This document shows positions 35,846-45,826 of a stretch of DNA of 64,000 bases, piece by piece (within the stretch, counting starts at the first letter, position 1; each line of letters starts with the position of its first letter). Made by a program: the position numbers and the translations under genes. Where the stretch lies: NCBI RefSeq assembly GCF_013178945.1, contig NZ_JABFDM010000010.1:62001-126000 (forward strand), given 5' to 3'. The DNA comes from Bradyrhizobium aeschynomenes. GTDB lineage: Bacteria > Pseudomonadota > Alphaproteobacteria > Rhizobiales > Xanthobacteraceae. Under the pieces are notes generated by a model. It searched no databases. It was not told where the DNA came from and saw only the letters and a program-made list of their open reading frames with translations.

Positions 35846-37672
35846 CTACAGCGGCAGTTCGGGCTCCCGCCTTGCATTCCTGCGCGCGTTGGTCTCGCTC
35901 GGCGACGTCGACGAGCGGACGAAGCTCCACCGGATGGACGGGGCCTGCTGGGCGTCCTGGCGGATCACGAGCTGGGTGGTGCGGCGCGGGCCGTCATTGC
36001 CGGCGAGGAAGACGCTGTCCTCGAGGTCGACGCGGTCCTCGAAGGTCTCGAAGGTCCAGACCTCGCGATTCGGCAGCACCAGCATGGCGCCGCGGCCGTC
36101 GCTGAGCCGGCTGGCCTTCACCGCGGGATGCAGATGAAAGCGCAGCGTGTAGTCCGACCCGCCGCCGCGCAGCCGAGCGCCCTGCGCCGGCGTCACCGTG
36201 TCCTCGCCGTCGAGCCGCGCGCCGTCCTCTGCCGCCACCAGCACGCGGCGGTGGATCAGTCCGAACTTGGCGGCGTAGCCATTGTGCGAGGTCGACAGCA
36301 CGGTGCCGTCGGGCACGACCTCGCGGAAATTCTCCACCCGCGTCGGGCCCGACACGATCGGCGCGCCGTGCAGCAGGCGCTTCATCGCCGACATCTCGAC
36401 GAAGGTGCAGGACGAGGTGTTGTGATAGGTCAGCGTCGAATGCGCGACCGTGCTGCGCGCGAAGGTGCGCCAGTTGTCGCGCCCGGTGGACGGCATGCCG
36501 CAATTGATGATGATGCGGCTCGTCCCCGACGACATCTCGAAGGCGAGGCAGCCGGCATGCGCCTCGTGGCTGAGATGCGGCGGCGGCGGGGGGCCGGTGT
36601 CGACGATGACCGTCATCTGTCCGGCATCGAGGCGCTGGAAGCCGGAATGCGGCATGCTCGCCATCGGCGTGCCGTGCGTGTCGTCATAGGCGAGCAGGGT
36701 TGCCAGCAGGTCGGACGGCGTGCCGCCCATGCCGTTGAACAGCGCCATGTTGCCGTCGCCATGCCGGAAGAAGCGCAGCATCGGCATCATCCGGTCGATG
36801 GCGTTGAGCAGCGCCGGCGGCGGCGCGATGTTGCGCGCGGCGAAGGTCTGGCGCAGCGGCAGCAGGTCGATCAGGAGCTCGATCAGCGCGCCCGGATTGC
36901 GCGATACGTGCCCGCCATCGGGCAGGATCTGCCGCTGCAATTCGTCGGATAGTTTCCGGCTGGCGCTGCGGATGTGCTTGGCCTGGTTGGCGAGGCACAG
37001 GGCGGCGTAGCACAGCGCGATCAGCACCTGCAGCCGCGGCGCTCCGTCCGGGATGTCGATGGTCGAATAGCGCAAATAGCGGATCTCGCGGGTCAGCCCG
37101 CGCAGGTAGCGGCGGTAGAACTTGCCGTCGGAATCGGCGAGCACCAGCGGCGCCTGTGACAGCAGCGAGATCACCCGGCGGGCCAGCACGTCGGCCCTGC
37201 GGCTCAGCGGATGACGTCCGATCTGGTTGGTGATCCAGTCGTCCACCAGGGCCCGGGCATTGGCGCGGGTGAGAGCCGTATCGGCTGCGCGAAGATGCCG
37301 CAGCCAGCCGAAGCCGAGCAGGGCGACCTCCCAGTCCTCGGACGGCGGCTCCAGGTCGAAGATCGAGCGGCCATGGCAGGTCACGATCTTGCCGGCGAAC
37401 ACGAATCGTCCGGCATAGATCTCGGCCGCCCGGGTGGCGTCGGAGGTGCGCAGGTCATGCGGCGCAATGATGAGCCGATCGGCGCGGCCCGGCCATAATC
37501 CGGATACCGATACCGATACGCCGCTGACATTGGACATCAGGCTGCGCGCAAAGCGGCCCAGAACCAACGTCGATATGCGTCTGCGTTGAGCGGCGGACAC
37601 GCCAAGCCTTAGGTCGAGAGGGGGATTCGGTTGCGGACCCTTAGTAGATCGCAAATGCCGCCGATACACCAT
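35846..37672 (-). CDS. Heparinase II/III family protein
   Basis: 608 residues, no signal peptide. The N-terminal part is an alpha/alpha-toroid (about 90-330: FGWLRHL, RHPLSRRADVLARRVISLL, SDELQRQILPDGGHVSRNPGA), and the C-terminal part is a beta-sandwich with HSTLTYHNTSS, as in heparinase II/III. In alphaproteobacteria it is constantly found between rsmB and purH, as here, but its polysaccharide substrate is unknown. The lack of an obvious signal suggests a cytoplasmic role or non-classical export. Confidence 0.9.
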   Translation of the reverse strand: MVYRRHLRSTKGPQPNPPLDLRLGVSAAQRRRISTLVLGRFARSLMSNVSGVSVSVSGLWPGRADRLIIAPHDLRTSDATRAAEIYAGRFVFAGKIVTCHGRSIFDLEPPSEDWEVALLGFGWLRHLRAADTALTRANARALVDDWITNQIGRHPLSRRADVLARRVISLLSQAPLVLADSDGKFYRRYLRGLTREIRYLRYSTIDIPDGAPRLQVLIALCYAALCLANQAKHIRSASRKLSDELQRQILPDGGHVSRNPGALIELLIDLLPLRQTFAARNIAPPPALLNAIDRMMPMLRFFRHGDGNMALFNGMGGTPSDLLATLLAYDDTHGTPMASMPHSGFQRLDAGQMTVIVDTGPPPPPHLSHEAHAGCLAFEMSSGTSRIIINCGMPSTGRDNWRTFARSTVAHSTLTYHNTSSCTFVEMSAMKRLLHGAPIVSGPTRVENFREVVPDGTVLSTSHNGYAAKFGLIHRRVLVAAEDGARLDGEDTVTPAQGARLRGGGSDYTLRFHLHPAVKASRLSDGRGAMLVLPNREVWTFETFEDRVDLEDSVFLAGNDGPRRTTQLVIRQDAQQAPSIRWSFVRSSTSPSETNARRNARREPELPL

Positions 37673-37804
37673 TTTTGGCCCTGATGCAGCATCATCGCGG
37701 GACCAGAATCTGGTGCAAAATCAGGATTTAACGACTAACGCAACGCCGACGCCCTCAACCTGCTACCGCAAATGAGGCGGTGCACGGCGCGCACGATGAC
37801 ACGC

Positions 37805-39157
37805 TCAAGGCCGCCGCTCCAGTCTCGCCGCATAAAAACCGTCGAGGCCGCCGAGCCGCGGGTCGGCGTGGGGCAAATGGCAGGGCAGGGTGCGCAGGTC
37901 GCCGGCCGGCGTTACCAGCTCGGCCAGTCCGGCCACCTCGGCCGGGTCGATCGGAACACGGCGAAGCTCGGCGCTGCCGGCGAGAACGTGGTCGACCACA
38001 TGCTCGCCCTCCTCGGGCTCGAGCGAGCAGGTGCAATAGACCAGGGTTCCGCCCGGCTTGAGCAGGCCCGCCGCCCGGGTCAGCAGCCGGCTCTGGGTGT
38101 CGGCCAGCGCGGTGATGTCGGCTTCGCTGCGCAGCCAGCCCACGTCGGGATGGCGGCGGATGGTGCCGGTCGAGGTGCAGGGCGCATCGAGCAGGATGCC
38201 GTCGAACCCGCCGCCGCCGGCCGGTTGCCATTCGGCGGCGTCGGCCACGGCCGTGTCGGCCGCAAGCTGCAGCCGGGTCATGTTGTCCTTCAGCCGGCTC
38301 ATCCGGGCGGGGGAGCGGTCGACGGCGGTGACGCGGGCGCCGCCATGGGCGAGCTGGGCGGTCTTGCCACCCGGAGCGGCACAAAGGTCGGCGATCGTCT
38401 TGCCGGCGACATCGCCGAACAAGCGGGCCGGCAGCGCGGCGGCTGCATCCTGCACCCACCACTGGCCCTCGGCGAAGCCCGGCAGCACCGTCACCGAGCC
38501 ATGCAGCACGGTGCGCACGGTTCCGGTCGGCAGCACCTCGCCGTGCAGCCGGGACGCCCACTGCGCCGGCTCCGACTTGACGGTGAGGTCGAGCGACGGC
38601 TCCTGGCCGAGCGCCGCGGCAATGTCCTTGGCGGTCGCCTCGCCGTAATGGTCGGTCCATCGCTTCAGCAGCCAGGGCGCAATGTCGAGCGGCTGGCCCT
38701 TGGCATCGTCGAGCAGGCCCGCGCCCTCGCGGGCGCAGCGCCGCAGCACGGCGTTGACCAGCCCGGCATATTTCGCGGCTCGGCGGTCGGCCTGCACCAG
38801 TCGGACCGACAGGTCGACGGCCGCGTGGTCCGGCACGTCCATCCACAGGATCTGGGCGGCGCCGATCAGCAGCGCGCTCTGCGCCCGCGGCGCATCGGTC
38901 GGAACGCCGCGGTCGAGCAGCCGCGACAGCACGTGACCGAGCGTGCCGAGACGGCGCAGCGTGGTGGCGACGAGACGGCGCATCAATGCGCGGTCACGGT
39001 CGGCGAGCTGCTTCAGGCCGGGATGTGCTCCGGCGCCATCGAGCTGGTCGTCGAGCGTGCGGTGCTTATGCAGGACCCCATCAACCACGTCGGCGGCGAT
39101 TCGCCGCGCCGCGAGGCCCGGGACTTCGGAAGGAGTCGCAAAACGCGGCGGGGGCAT
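37805..39157 (-). CDS. rsmB: RsmB/NOP family RNA (cytosine-C5) methyltransferase
   Basis: 450 residues. The N-terminal NusB-like RNA-binding domain (about 15-145) is followed by the SAM methyltransferase domain with AAPGGKTAQLAHGGA, the DAPCTSTGTIRRHPDVGW motif carrying the first catalytic cysteine, and LVYCTCSLEPEEGEHVV carrying the second. It methylates C967 of 16S rRNA in E. coli. Upstream of the heparinase-like gene on the same strand. Confidence 0.93.
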   Translation of the reverse strand: MPPPRFATPSEVPGLAARRIAADVVDGVLHKHRTLDDQLDGAGAHPGLKQLADRDRALMRRLVATTLRRLGTLGHVLSRLLDRGVPTDAPRAQSALLIGAAQILWMDVPDHAAVDLSVRLVQADRRAAKYAGLVNAVLRRCAREGAGLLDDAKGQPLDIAPWLLKRWTDHYGEATAKDIAAALGQEPSLDLTVKSEPAQWASRLHGEVLPTGTVRTVLHGSVTVLPGFAEGQWWVQDAAAALPARLFGDVAGKTIADLCAAPGGKTAQLAHGGARVTAVDRSPARMSRLKDNMTRLQLAADTAVADAAEWQPAGGGGFDGILLDAPCTSTGTIRRHPDVGWLRSEADITALADTQSRLLTRAAGLLKPGGTLVYCTCSLEPEEGEHVVDHVLAGSAELRRVPIDPAEVAGLAELVTPAGDLRTLPCHLPHADPRLGGLDGFYAARLERRP

Positions 39158-39353
39158 GCCTGGAAATTACTCGCGAAAAGAAGAAAGGCAGTTCCGCGAC
39201 GATCGGGTGCATGCCATCAGCTTGCGGGTCCTCTGCCACCGGAATATGCCAAATGTAAGAATCGGCTCTGCTTTTATTAGCCCTGTTTTTTCATGGGTGG
39301 GCACACGATCTGATGAGGTCGGGAACGAACCGGTTCAATGGTGGAATGGTAAG

Positions 39354-39608
39354 ATGAACAACGAGCCCGAGAACGAGCCCAAGAGTGAGCCGAAGGGCAA
39401 GCCCGCATTGGCCGTGGTCGCCAGCAATGAGTCGCCGCGCAAGGCGTTGACGCCGGCTGCGCAACGCGCGCTGGCCGAAGCCGAGGAGCGCCGTCGGCTC
39501 GCGGCCGAGCAGGCCCAGCCGCGACCGAAGGAGTTGCAGGGTCCCAAAGGGCCGGAGCCGACCCGCTACGGCGACTGGGAACGAAAGGGCATCATCTCGG
39601 ACTTCTAG
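39354..39608 (+). CDS. DUF1674 (succinate dehydrogenase assembly factor 4-like) protein
   Basis: 84 residues from ATG 39354. The N-terminal half is low complexity (Glu/Lys/Ala-rich); the conserved C terminus GPKGPEPTRYGDWERKGIISDF defines DUF1674/SDHAF4. Mitochondrial SDHAF4 binds flavinated SdhA during complex II assembly; the bacterial form is presumed similar. Divergent from rsmB and convergent with cysNC. In-frame upstream sequence is open but has no similarity, so the short start is used. Confidence 0.9.
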   Translation: MNNEPENEPKSEPKGKPALAVVASNESPRKALTPAAQRALAEAEERRRLAAEQAQPRPKELQGPKGPEPTRYGDWERKGIISDF

Positions 39609-39638
39609 AGGGCCGATGCATCGGCGATGGATCGGCGC

Positions 39639-41534
39639 TCAGAGGTAATGATGCTCGCGCAGATGCCGGACGATCAGCTCGGCCGCGGCTTCTGCCGACA
39701 GTGCCCCGCCATCGATGGTGATGTCGGGCTTCTCGGGCACCTCGTAGGGCTGGTCGATTCCCGTGAAGTTCGACAATTCGCCGGCGCGCGCCCGCTTGTA
39801 GAGGCCCTTGGGATCGCGGGCCTCGCACGTCGAAAGCGGAGTCGCGACATGGATCTCGATGAACTCACCATCGTCGAAGCGCCGGCGCGCCATGTCGCGG
39901 TCGGCGCGGAAAGGTGAGATCAGCGACACCAGCGTGATCAGGCCGGCGTCGACGAGCAGTGCGGCGATCTCGGTCACCCGGCGAATGTTCTCGACCCTCG
40001 CCTCCGACGTGAACCCGAGGTCGCGATTGATGCCGTGGCGAAGATTGTCGCCGTCGAGCAGCATCGTGTGACGGCCGAGCTCGCACAGTCGCCTGTCGAC
40101 CAGATTGGCGATGGTGGATTTGCCGGCGCCGCTCAATCCGGTGAGCCAGAGCACGCAGGGCTTCTGCTGCTTCAGCCGCGCGCGCATCGATTTGTCGACG
40201 TCGAGCGTGTGCCAGCTGACGTTCGCCGGCCGCCGCAGCGGCGCATCGACCAGGCCAGCCGCGACCGTCCGACGGCTGAACGGGTCGATCAGGATGAAGC
40301 TGCCGAGATCGCGATTGTCGCGATAGGCATCGCAGACCAGCGGCCGATCGAGAACCACTTCCACGCAGCCGATCTCGTTGGCCTCCAGCGTCAGCGCAGA
40401 TTCCTTTGCCATCGTCTCGATGCAGACGCGATGCTTCATCGTCGAGACCACGGCGCCGATCGACGACGTCCCGGATTTGAGCACATAGCGGCGGCCGCGC
40501 CGCATCGCCTCGTCGTCGAACCAGATCAGGTGCGCCGCGATGTGGTCGGTCACCATCGGCGGCGTGCCGGAGGTGAGCACGTCGCCGCGGCTCGCATCGA
40601 CCTCGTCGGCGAGCAGCAGCGTCACCGACTGCCCCGATACGGCCTGCTGCAGCCGGCCGTCGGCGGTGACGATGCCCGAGATGCGGCTGCGTCGGCCCGA
40701 GGGCTGCACGACCACGGGATCACCACAATGCACCGTACCGCCGGCGACGCGACCGCTGAAGCCGCGAAACTCGGGATTTGGCCGGTTGACCCATTGCACC
40801 GGAAAGCGGAATGGCCGGCTCTCGATGCCGTCGGACACGTCGACCGCCTCGAGATGCTCCATCACGCTCGGTCCGTCGTACCAGGGCATGCGCCCGCTGT
40901 TGCCGAAGACGTTGTCGCCGTCGCATGCCACCACGGGAATGCATTGCACGTCGGCAATTCCGAGCTGCTCGGCCATGGTGCGGAATGCCACCGAGATTGC
41001 AGTGAAGCGGTCGGCATCGAAGCCGACCAGATCCATCTTGTTGACGGCCACCAGCACGTGACGCACGCCGAGCAGAGCGAGGATATGGCTGTGCCGGCGG
41101 GTCTGGCTGACGACGCCCTTGCGGGCGTCGACCAGCACCACGGCGAGTTCGGCATGCGATGCGCCGGTCGCCATGTTGCGGGTGTATTGCACGTGGCCCG
41201 GCGTATCGGCGACGACGAAGCGGCGGCGCCGGGTGGCAAAGAAGCGGTAGGCGACGTCGATCGTGATGCCCTGCTCGCGCTCGGCCTGCAGGCCGTCCAC
41301 CAGCAACGCGAAATCGAGCGCCGGCCCGGCGGTGCCGGCGACCTTGCTGTCGGCGGCGAGGGCGTCGAGCTGGTCGTCGAGCAGCATCTTGGAATCGAAC
41401 AGCAGCCGTCCCACCAGCGTGCTCTTGCCATCGTCGACGCTGCCGCAGGTGACGAGGCGGAGGGTCGGCCTGTCATCAGTCTGCGTCCACGCCGACTCGC
41501 GCGTCCGGCCGAGGATTGCGGAGTGAGCAGCCAT
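39639..41534 (-). CDS. cysNC: Bifunctional sulfate adenylyltransferase subunit 1/adenylylsulfate kinase
   Basis: 631 residues. GTPase part: G1 GSVDDGKSTLVGRL, G3 DTPGHVQY, G4 NKMD, then two beta-barrel domains. APS kinase part from about 460: GLSGAGKSTIAN (466-477), DGDNLRHGIN and SLISPFRADRD. It couples GTP hydrolysis to APS formation and then makes PAPS. The ATG overlaps the cysD stop (TGATG), so translation is coupled. The fused kinase and the upstream sulfotransferase indicate PAPS for sulfation as well as, or instead of, assimilation. Confidence 0.97.
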   Translation of the reverse strand: MAAHSAILGRTRESAWTQTDDRPTLRLVTCGSVDDGKSTLVGRLLFDSKMLLDDQLDALAADSKVAGTAGPALDFALLVDGLQAEREQGITIDVAYRFFATRRRRFVVADTPGHVQYTRNMATGASHAELAVVLVDARKGVVSQTRRHSHILALLGVRHVLVAVNKMDLVGFDADRFTAISVAFRTMAEQLGIADVQCIPVVACDGDNVFGNSGRMPWYDGPSVMEHLEAVDVSDGIESRPFRFPVQWVNRPNPEFRGFSGRVAGGTVHCGDPVVVQPSGRRSRISGIVTADGRLQQAVSGQSVTLLLADEVDASRGDVLTSGTPPMVTDHIAAHLIWFDDEAMRRGRRYVLKSGTSSIGAVVSTMKHRVCIETMAKESALTLEANEIGCVEVVLDRPLVCDAYRDNRDLGSFILIDPFSRRTVAAGLVDAPLRRPANVSWHTLDVDKSMRARLKQQKPCVLWLTGLSGAGKSTIANLVDRRLCELGRHTMLLDGDNLRHGINRDLGFTSEARVENIRRVTEIAALLVDAGLITLVSLISPFRADRDMARRRFDDGEFIEIHVATPLSTCEARDPKGLYKRARAGELSNFTGIDQPYEVPEKPDITIDGGALSAEAAAELIVRHLREHHYL

Positions 41535-42505
41535 CAGAAATAGCCCTCCACCTTCTTGCGCTCCATCGAGGCGGCGCTGTCGCGATCGATCACGCGGCCT
41601 TGCCGCTCGGAGGTGCGCGATGCCGCCATCTCCCGCACGATTGCGGCGAGATCGGACGCTGTCGACGGCGTTGCGCCGGTCAACGGATAGCAGCCGAGCG
41701 TCCGGAACCGGATCGAGCGCCATTGCGGGGTCTCACCGGGTTGCAGCGGCATGCGATCGTCGTCGACCATGATCAGCGCGCCGTCGCGTTCGACCACCGG
41801 CCGCAGGCTGGCGAAATACAGCGGAACGATGGGAATGGCTTCGAGCTGGATGTAGTCCCAGACGTCCAGCTCGGTCCAGTTTGAGAGCGGGAACACGCGC
41901 ATGCTTTCGCCGGGGACGAGCAGAGTGTTGTACAGATTCCACAGCTCGGGCCGTTGGTTCTTCGGATCCCAGCGATGGGTGACGCTGCGATGGGAGAAGA
42001 TGCGCTCCTTGGCGCGCGATTTCTCCTCGTCGCGCCGCGCGCCGCCGATGGCGGCGTCGAAGCCGTGCATCTCAAGCGCCTGGCGCAAGGCCTGGGTCTT
42101 CATTACGTCCGTGTAGAGCGCTGAGCCGTGGACGAAGGGGCTGATCTCCTGGGAAAGACCCTCCGGGTTGACGTGCACGAGAAGCTCGAGCCCGAGCTCG
42201 CGGACGCGCCGGTCGCGGAATGCGATCATCTCGCGGAATTTCCAGGTCGTGTCGATGTGCAGCAGCGGAAATGGCGGCTTGGCCGGATGGAATGCCTTCA
42301 TGGCGAGGTGCAGAAGTACCGAGGAATCCTTGCCGATCGAATACAGCATCACCGGCTTGCGGAACTCGGCCGCGACCTCGCGCAGGATGGCGATGCTCTC
42401 GGCTTCCAGCCGGCGCAGATGGCTGAGCGCCGAGGGGTGCGTCCGAGCCGCCGCCGGCCGGAAGGCGGATGCGCCTCCGGCCGAAGAGTGACTTGGGCCG
42501 TTCAT
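41534..42505 (-). CDS. cysD: Sulfate adenylyltransferase subunit 2
   Basis: 323 residues. It forms APS from sulfate and ATP with CysN. The PP-loop is SIGKDSS (about 56-62), followed by HIDTTWKFREMIAFRD, GGARRDEEKSRAKER and NLYNTLLVPGESMRVFPLSNWTELDVW, all CysD-specific. The N terminus has a variable 25-residue extension. Its ATG overlaps the stop of the preceding sulfotransferase by four bases (ATGA), and its stop overlaps cysNC. Confidence 0.97.
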   Translation of the reverse strand: MNGPSHSSAGGASAFRPAAARTHPSALSHLRRLEAESIAILREVAAEFRKPVMLYSIGKDSSVLLHLAMKAFHPAKPPFPLLHIDTTWKFREMIAFRDRRVRELGLELLVHVNPEGLSQEISPFVHGSALYTDVMKTQALRQALEMHGFDAAIGGARRDEEKSRAKERIFSHRSVTHRWDPKNQRPELWNLYNTLLVPGESMRVFPLSNWTELDVWDYIQLEAIPIVPLYFASLRPVVERDGALIMVDDDRMPLQPGETPQWRSIRFRTLGCYPLTGATPSTASDLAAIVREMAASRTSERQGRVIDRDSAASMERKKVEGYF

Positions 42506-43521
42506 GCAGCCACTCCTGCACGATCGCCGAACAGGCGCGCCGACGTCGCCGCGCTCAGGCCGAGGTCGCGAATGCAGGCTGCAACCGAGTCGCGATAGAC
42601 GGCATTGACGCCGCAGCGCTCCAGCACACCGAGCTGGGCATCGGTCAACGTGCTGGTCGGGCGAGACTGATAGCGGTAGGCGCTATCGGAGGTGTGGAGG
42701 TTGGGCACCTTGTAGATCGCCGCCTCGGTCGGGAAAATGACACGTGCGTTGGTTCCGTGCCCTTGCTCCGGCTGCTGCCAGGAGGTCACGGCTTCCTCGG
42801 CAAAGCAGCCCGACAGAGCGAGGCGATCGAACAGCACGCGGATCGATGAGATCGGCTCCTTGCTGACCTCGTAGACGTAGTGCGTAACCGCGACGTCCTG
42901 CTCTCTGGCGTAGCTGCAAACCCGCGCTGCGCTGAGCGCCGCGATGACGTAGTGCGCCAGCAAGGTGGTTTCCGAAGCGCGCGAGATCAGCTTGTCCAGC
43001 CAGGACGCCAGCGCGCTGGCCGGCTCGCGGTCGAGCGCGATGAGATGCAGCCGGTGTGGCGGATAGCCGGCGTCGATCAGCAGCTTCAACGGATTGAACA
43101 GGCTTTCCGCAAGAACGTAGGGCCCGATCGTTTCCTTGCTGAAGATGCGCGGCGTGTCGCTCGCCGAGGGCACGATCCAGGGCGACAGGGGCTGGCCCAC
43201 CTGCGCATCGCGCAACATGGCTTTCAGCGGCTGGTAGTATGACGGCATGCCCGTCATGCCGAACAGGTTGCTCAGCGCTGTCGATCCGACCCGCGCCTTG
43301 CCGCAGGCGAAATAGAGCATTGGGAAGTCGCCGACCGCGCGATTCCGGAAGCTCTCGGCGAGGCAGTCCGTCACCTCGCGCATCAGGGTTTCGAGCGTCG
43401 TGGTCCTGGTCTGGAAAGCGCCGACCGGCGACAGGGTCATGGTGTCGAGCGATCGATGATCGTGCCGGATCAGGTCGGCCATCAGTTCGATCGAGCCGGC
43501 AGTGGTCATGTCGAAAATCAT
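42502..43521 (-). CDS. Sulfotransferase family protein
   Basis: 339 residues, no signal peptide. The 5'-phosphosulfate loop CGKARVGSTALSN (73-85) and a 3'-phosphate motif DREPASALASW (164-174) fit PAPS-dependent sulfotransferases; the rest has no close family I can name. First gene of an overlapping operon with cysD and cysNC, which supply PAPS. The acceptor is unknown: lipopolysaccharide, a hopanoid, a glycolipid or an exopolysaccharide are candidates. No nod genes are in the window, so Nod-factor sulfation is not supported. Confidence 0.8.
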   Translation of the reverse strand: MIFDMTTAGSIELMADLIRHDHRSLDTMTLSPVGAFQTRTTTLETLMREVTDCLAESFRNRAVGDFPMLYFACGKARVGSTALSNLFGMTGMPSYYQPLKAMLRDAQVGQPLSPWIVPSASDTPRIFSKETIGPYVLAESLFNPLKLLIDAGYPPHRLHLIALDREPASALASWLDKLISRASETTLLAHYVIAALSAARVCSYAREQDVAVTHYVYEVSKEPISSIRVLFDRLALSGCFAEEAVTSWQQPEQGHGTNARVIFPTEAAIYKVPNLHTSDSAYRYQSRPTSTLTDAQLGVLERCGVNAVYRDSVAACIRDLGLSAATSARLFGDRAGVAA

Positions 43522-43633
43522 GAGCTTGCTCCTGGCTGAGCTTGAAAAGGGATTAAAAGAAACGGCGTCGAAAATTGATTGGCGCGCGCGCTACGCGAGT
43601 CGGTGCAGCCGTGGTCCGGCTGCACCGAGCCGG

Positions 43634-45664
43634 TCAGGCTGCGCGGACGGTCTCTAGAAACTTCTCCACCTCCACTTTGAGATTGCTGCTCTGGAACGTC
43701 AGCGACCGTGCCGAATCCAGCACCTGCCCCGAGGCCCTTCCAGTGGCGCTGGCACCACGGTTGACCTCCGTGATCCTTTCGGCGACCTCGGCCGTGCCCT
43801 TGGCCGCTTCGCCGACATTGCGCGCGATCTCGCGCGTCGCCGCGCCCTGCTGCTCGACCGTGGCAGCGATGGTCGTTGCGATGTCGGAGATCTGGGTGAT
43901 GGTGGCGCCGATCTCCTTGATGGCGGCGACGGACTCCTGCGTCGCGGCCTGCATGCCGGCGATCTGCGTGCCGATGTCCTCGGTCGCCTTGGCGGTCTGA
44001 GCCGCCAGCGCCTTGACCTCGCTGGCGACGACGGCGAAGCCGCGTCCGGATTCACCGGCGCGCGCCGCCTCGATGGTGGCGTTCAGCGCCAGCAGGTTGG
44101 TCTGCTCGGCAATCGCCGTGATCAGCTTGACGACGTCGCCGATGCGGCCGGCGGCGGCTTGCAGCTCGTTGATGCGGGCATCGGTCCGTTCGGCCTGCTT
44201 GACCGCCTCGTCGGCAATGCGGCTGGAATCGTGGACCTGACGGCTGATCTCGGTGACGGAGGCGCTCATTTCCTCGGTGGCGGAGGCAACGGCCCCGACG
44301 TTCGTCGACGCCTCCTCCGACGCCGCGGCCACCATTCCCGACAGCGACTGCGTCTGGTTGGCCGTGCCCGTCAACGTGTCGGCCGCGCCCTCGAGCTGAT
44401 GGGCCGCCGACGAAACCGTCGTGACGATGCCTCCCACCGCCGCCTGGAATGCATCGGCCAGCTTGATCATCTCCACCCTGCGCTGCTGCGCGGCGATCTT
44501 CTCCTGGTTCTTCTGGTCGAGCTCCATCTGCTCGATGCGGATCAGATTGTCCCTGAAGGTGCGAGCCGCGCGCGCATTGTCGCCGACCTCGTCGCCGCGC
44601 TCGGTGTACGGAATCTTGACCGCCTTGTTGCCATTGGCGAGTTCGAGCAGGACTTCGCCGACGCGCCGGATAGGGCGGGCGATGGTGAGCGACGAGAACA
44701 CGGCCGAGCCGATCAGGATCAGCACCACCAGAGCGCCGACCACGATCGCGACGTTGCCGACGCGCTCCATCTCGGCCGACAACTGGCTCTGCCGCAGCGA
44801 CAGCATGTCCGTGGCGATCTTCACACCTTCGCCCAGCCGCTTCCTGATCTCCTGATCGGTGGTGACGACCGTCTCGTCGAAGATCCGCCGGCTGGCCTCG
44901 TCGGCCTTGAAGTAGTCCAGCGCCGCCGCCTTGAACGCGGTCGCGGTGGTGATCAGCTCGTCGATCCCGGCCTGGATGTCCTTGTTGTTGGTGAGCTCGC
45001 GGGACTTCTGCATGTCGGTGAGCAGCGAGTCCAACCCTGCGGTCACGATGTCGCGTTGTGCCGGATCCGAGGTCGTGCCGAAGCGCCAGCTCGCAGCGTT
45101 GACCGAGGCCATGGCGGCGTCGACCGTGCGCAGTTCGGATTCGATGCTGAAATGCACGGGGGAGGCGAGCAGGCTGGGCAGGCTCATCAGCTTGGGAAAG
45201 CTGCGCTTCCAGGCGTCGAAAGCCTGGTTGCGAGCCGAGATCTTGGCGAGAACTTCGCCGCGCGCGCGCGCGAAATCGGCGCCGGCTGCGGCGGACTTGT
45301 CGATGGACTGGCGAATCTCCGCATACAGCTGCTGCGCCACGGCGCGGGTCGCGCGCTGACGTGCGGCCTCGACTTCACTGCCGGCGGCGGCGAGGTTGCC
45401 TTGGAGCGCCTGCAGGCTGGCCTGGAGCCGGTCAGGCGTCGTCGCCCGGGCGATCTCCTGCTGGTTGAGCTGAGCGCGCAGCAGCGCCGCGTCGGCGCCC
45501 TGCGCATTGGACTTGTTGGCCATGTTGATGACGGCCAGGCGAGTCAGTTCGGCGATCGACTGGTTGCCGACGATCTGGTTGGCCAGCATGCCCGCGACCA
45601 GGACCACACCGATCCCCGCCGTAATCCCGAGCTTCGTTCCTATTTTGAAATTAAACCCGAACAT
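43634..45664 (-). CDS. Methyl-accepting chemotaxis protein
   Basis: 676 residues from ATG 45664 with GGAGTGGGG before it. First span about 11-33, then a long helical sensor region (about 35-310) like a helical-bundle ligand domain, second span about 312-335, a HAMP domain, and a cytoplasmic signalling domain. The hairpin tip AEQTNLLALNATIEAARAGESGRGFAVVASEVKALA is intact. Ligand unknown. No che genes are adjacent. No C-terminal CheR-tethering pentapeptide. Confidence 0.94.
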   Translation of the reverse strand: MFGFNFKIGTKLGITAGIGVVLVAGMLANQIVGNQSIAELTRLAVINMANKSNAQGADAALLRAQLNQQEIARATTPDRLQASLQALQGNLAAAGSEVEAARQRATRAVAQQLYAEIRQSIDKSAAAGADFARARGEVLAKISARNQAFDAWKRSFPKLMSLPSLLASPVHFSIESELRTVDAAMASVNAASWRFGTTSDPAQRDIVTAGLDSLLTDMQKSRELTNNKDIQAGIDELITTATAFKAAALDYFKADEASRRIFDETVVTTDQEIRKRLGEGVKIATDMLSLRQSQLSAEMERVGNVAIVVGALVVLILIGSAVFSSLTIARPIRRVGEVLLELANGNKAVKIPYTERGDEVGDNARAARTFRDNLIRIEQMELDQKNQEKIAAQQRRVEMIKLADAFQAAVGGIVTTVSSAAHQLEGAADTLTGTANQTQSLSGMVAAASEEASTNVGAVASATEEMSASVTEISRQVHDSSRIADEAVKQAERTDARINELQAAAGRIGDVVKLITAIAEQTNLLALNATIEAARAGESGRGFAVVASEVKALAAQTAKATEDIGTQIAGMQAATQESVAAIKEIGATITQISDIATTIAATVEQQGAATREIARNVGEAAKGTAEVAERITEVNRGASATGRASGQVLDSARSLTFQSSNLKVEVEKFLETVRAA

Positions 45665-45826
45665 CCCCACTCCCCAGAGTTGTATCCGGGTAGTAGGCTC
45701 AACCAAGATTAAAGAAGTTATAAATACCGCAGGCCGTACAACTACAGGTGAAAAGTTCCGTCCGGGAACCGCTAGGAGGGAATGTATTCTAGGGGCCCCG
45801 ATTCCCGGATGTGACGGCGTGGTCGT

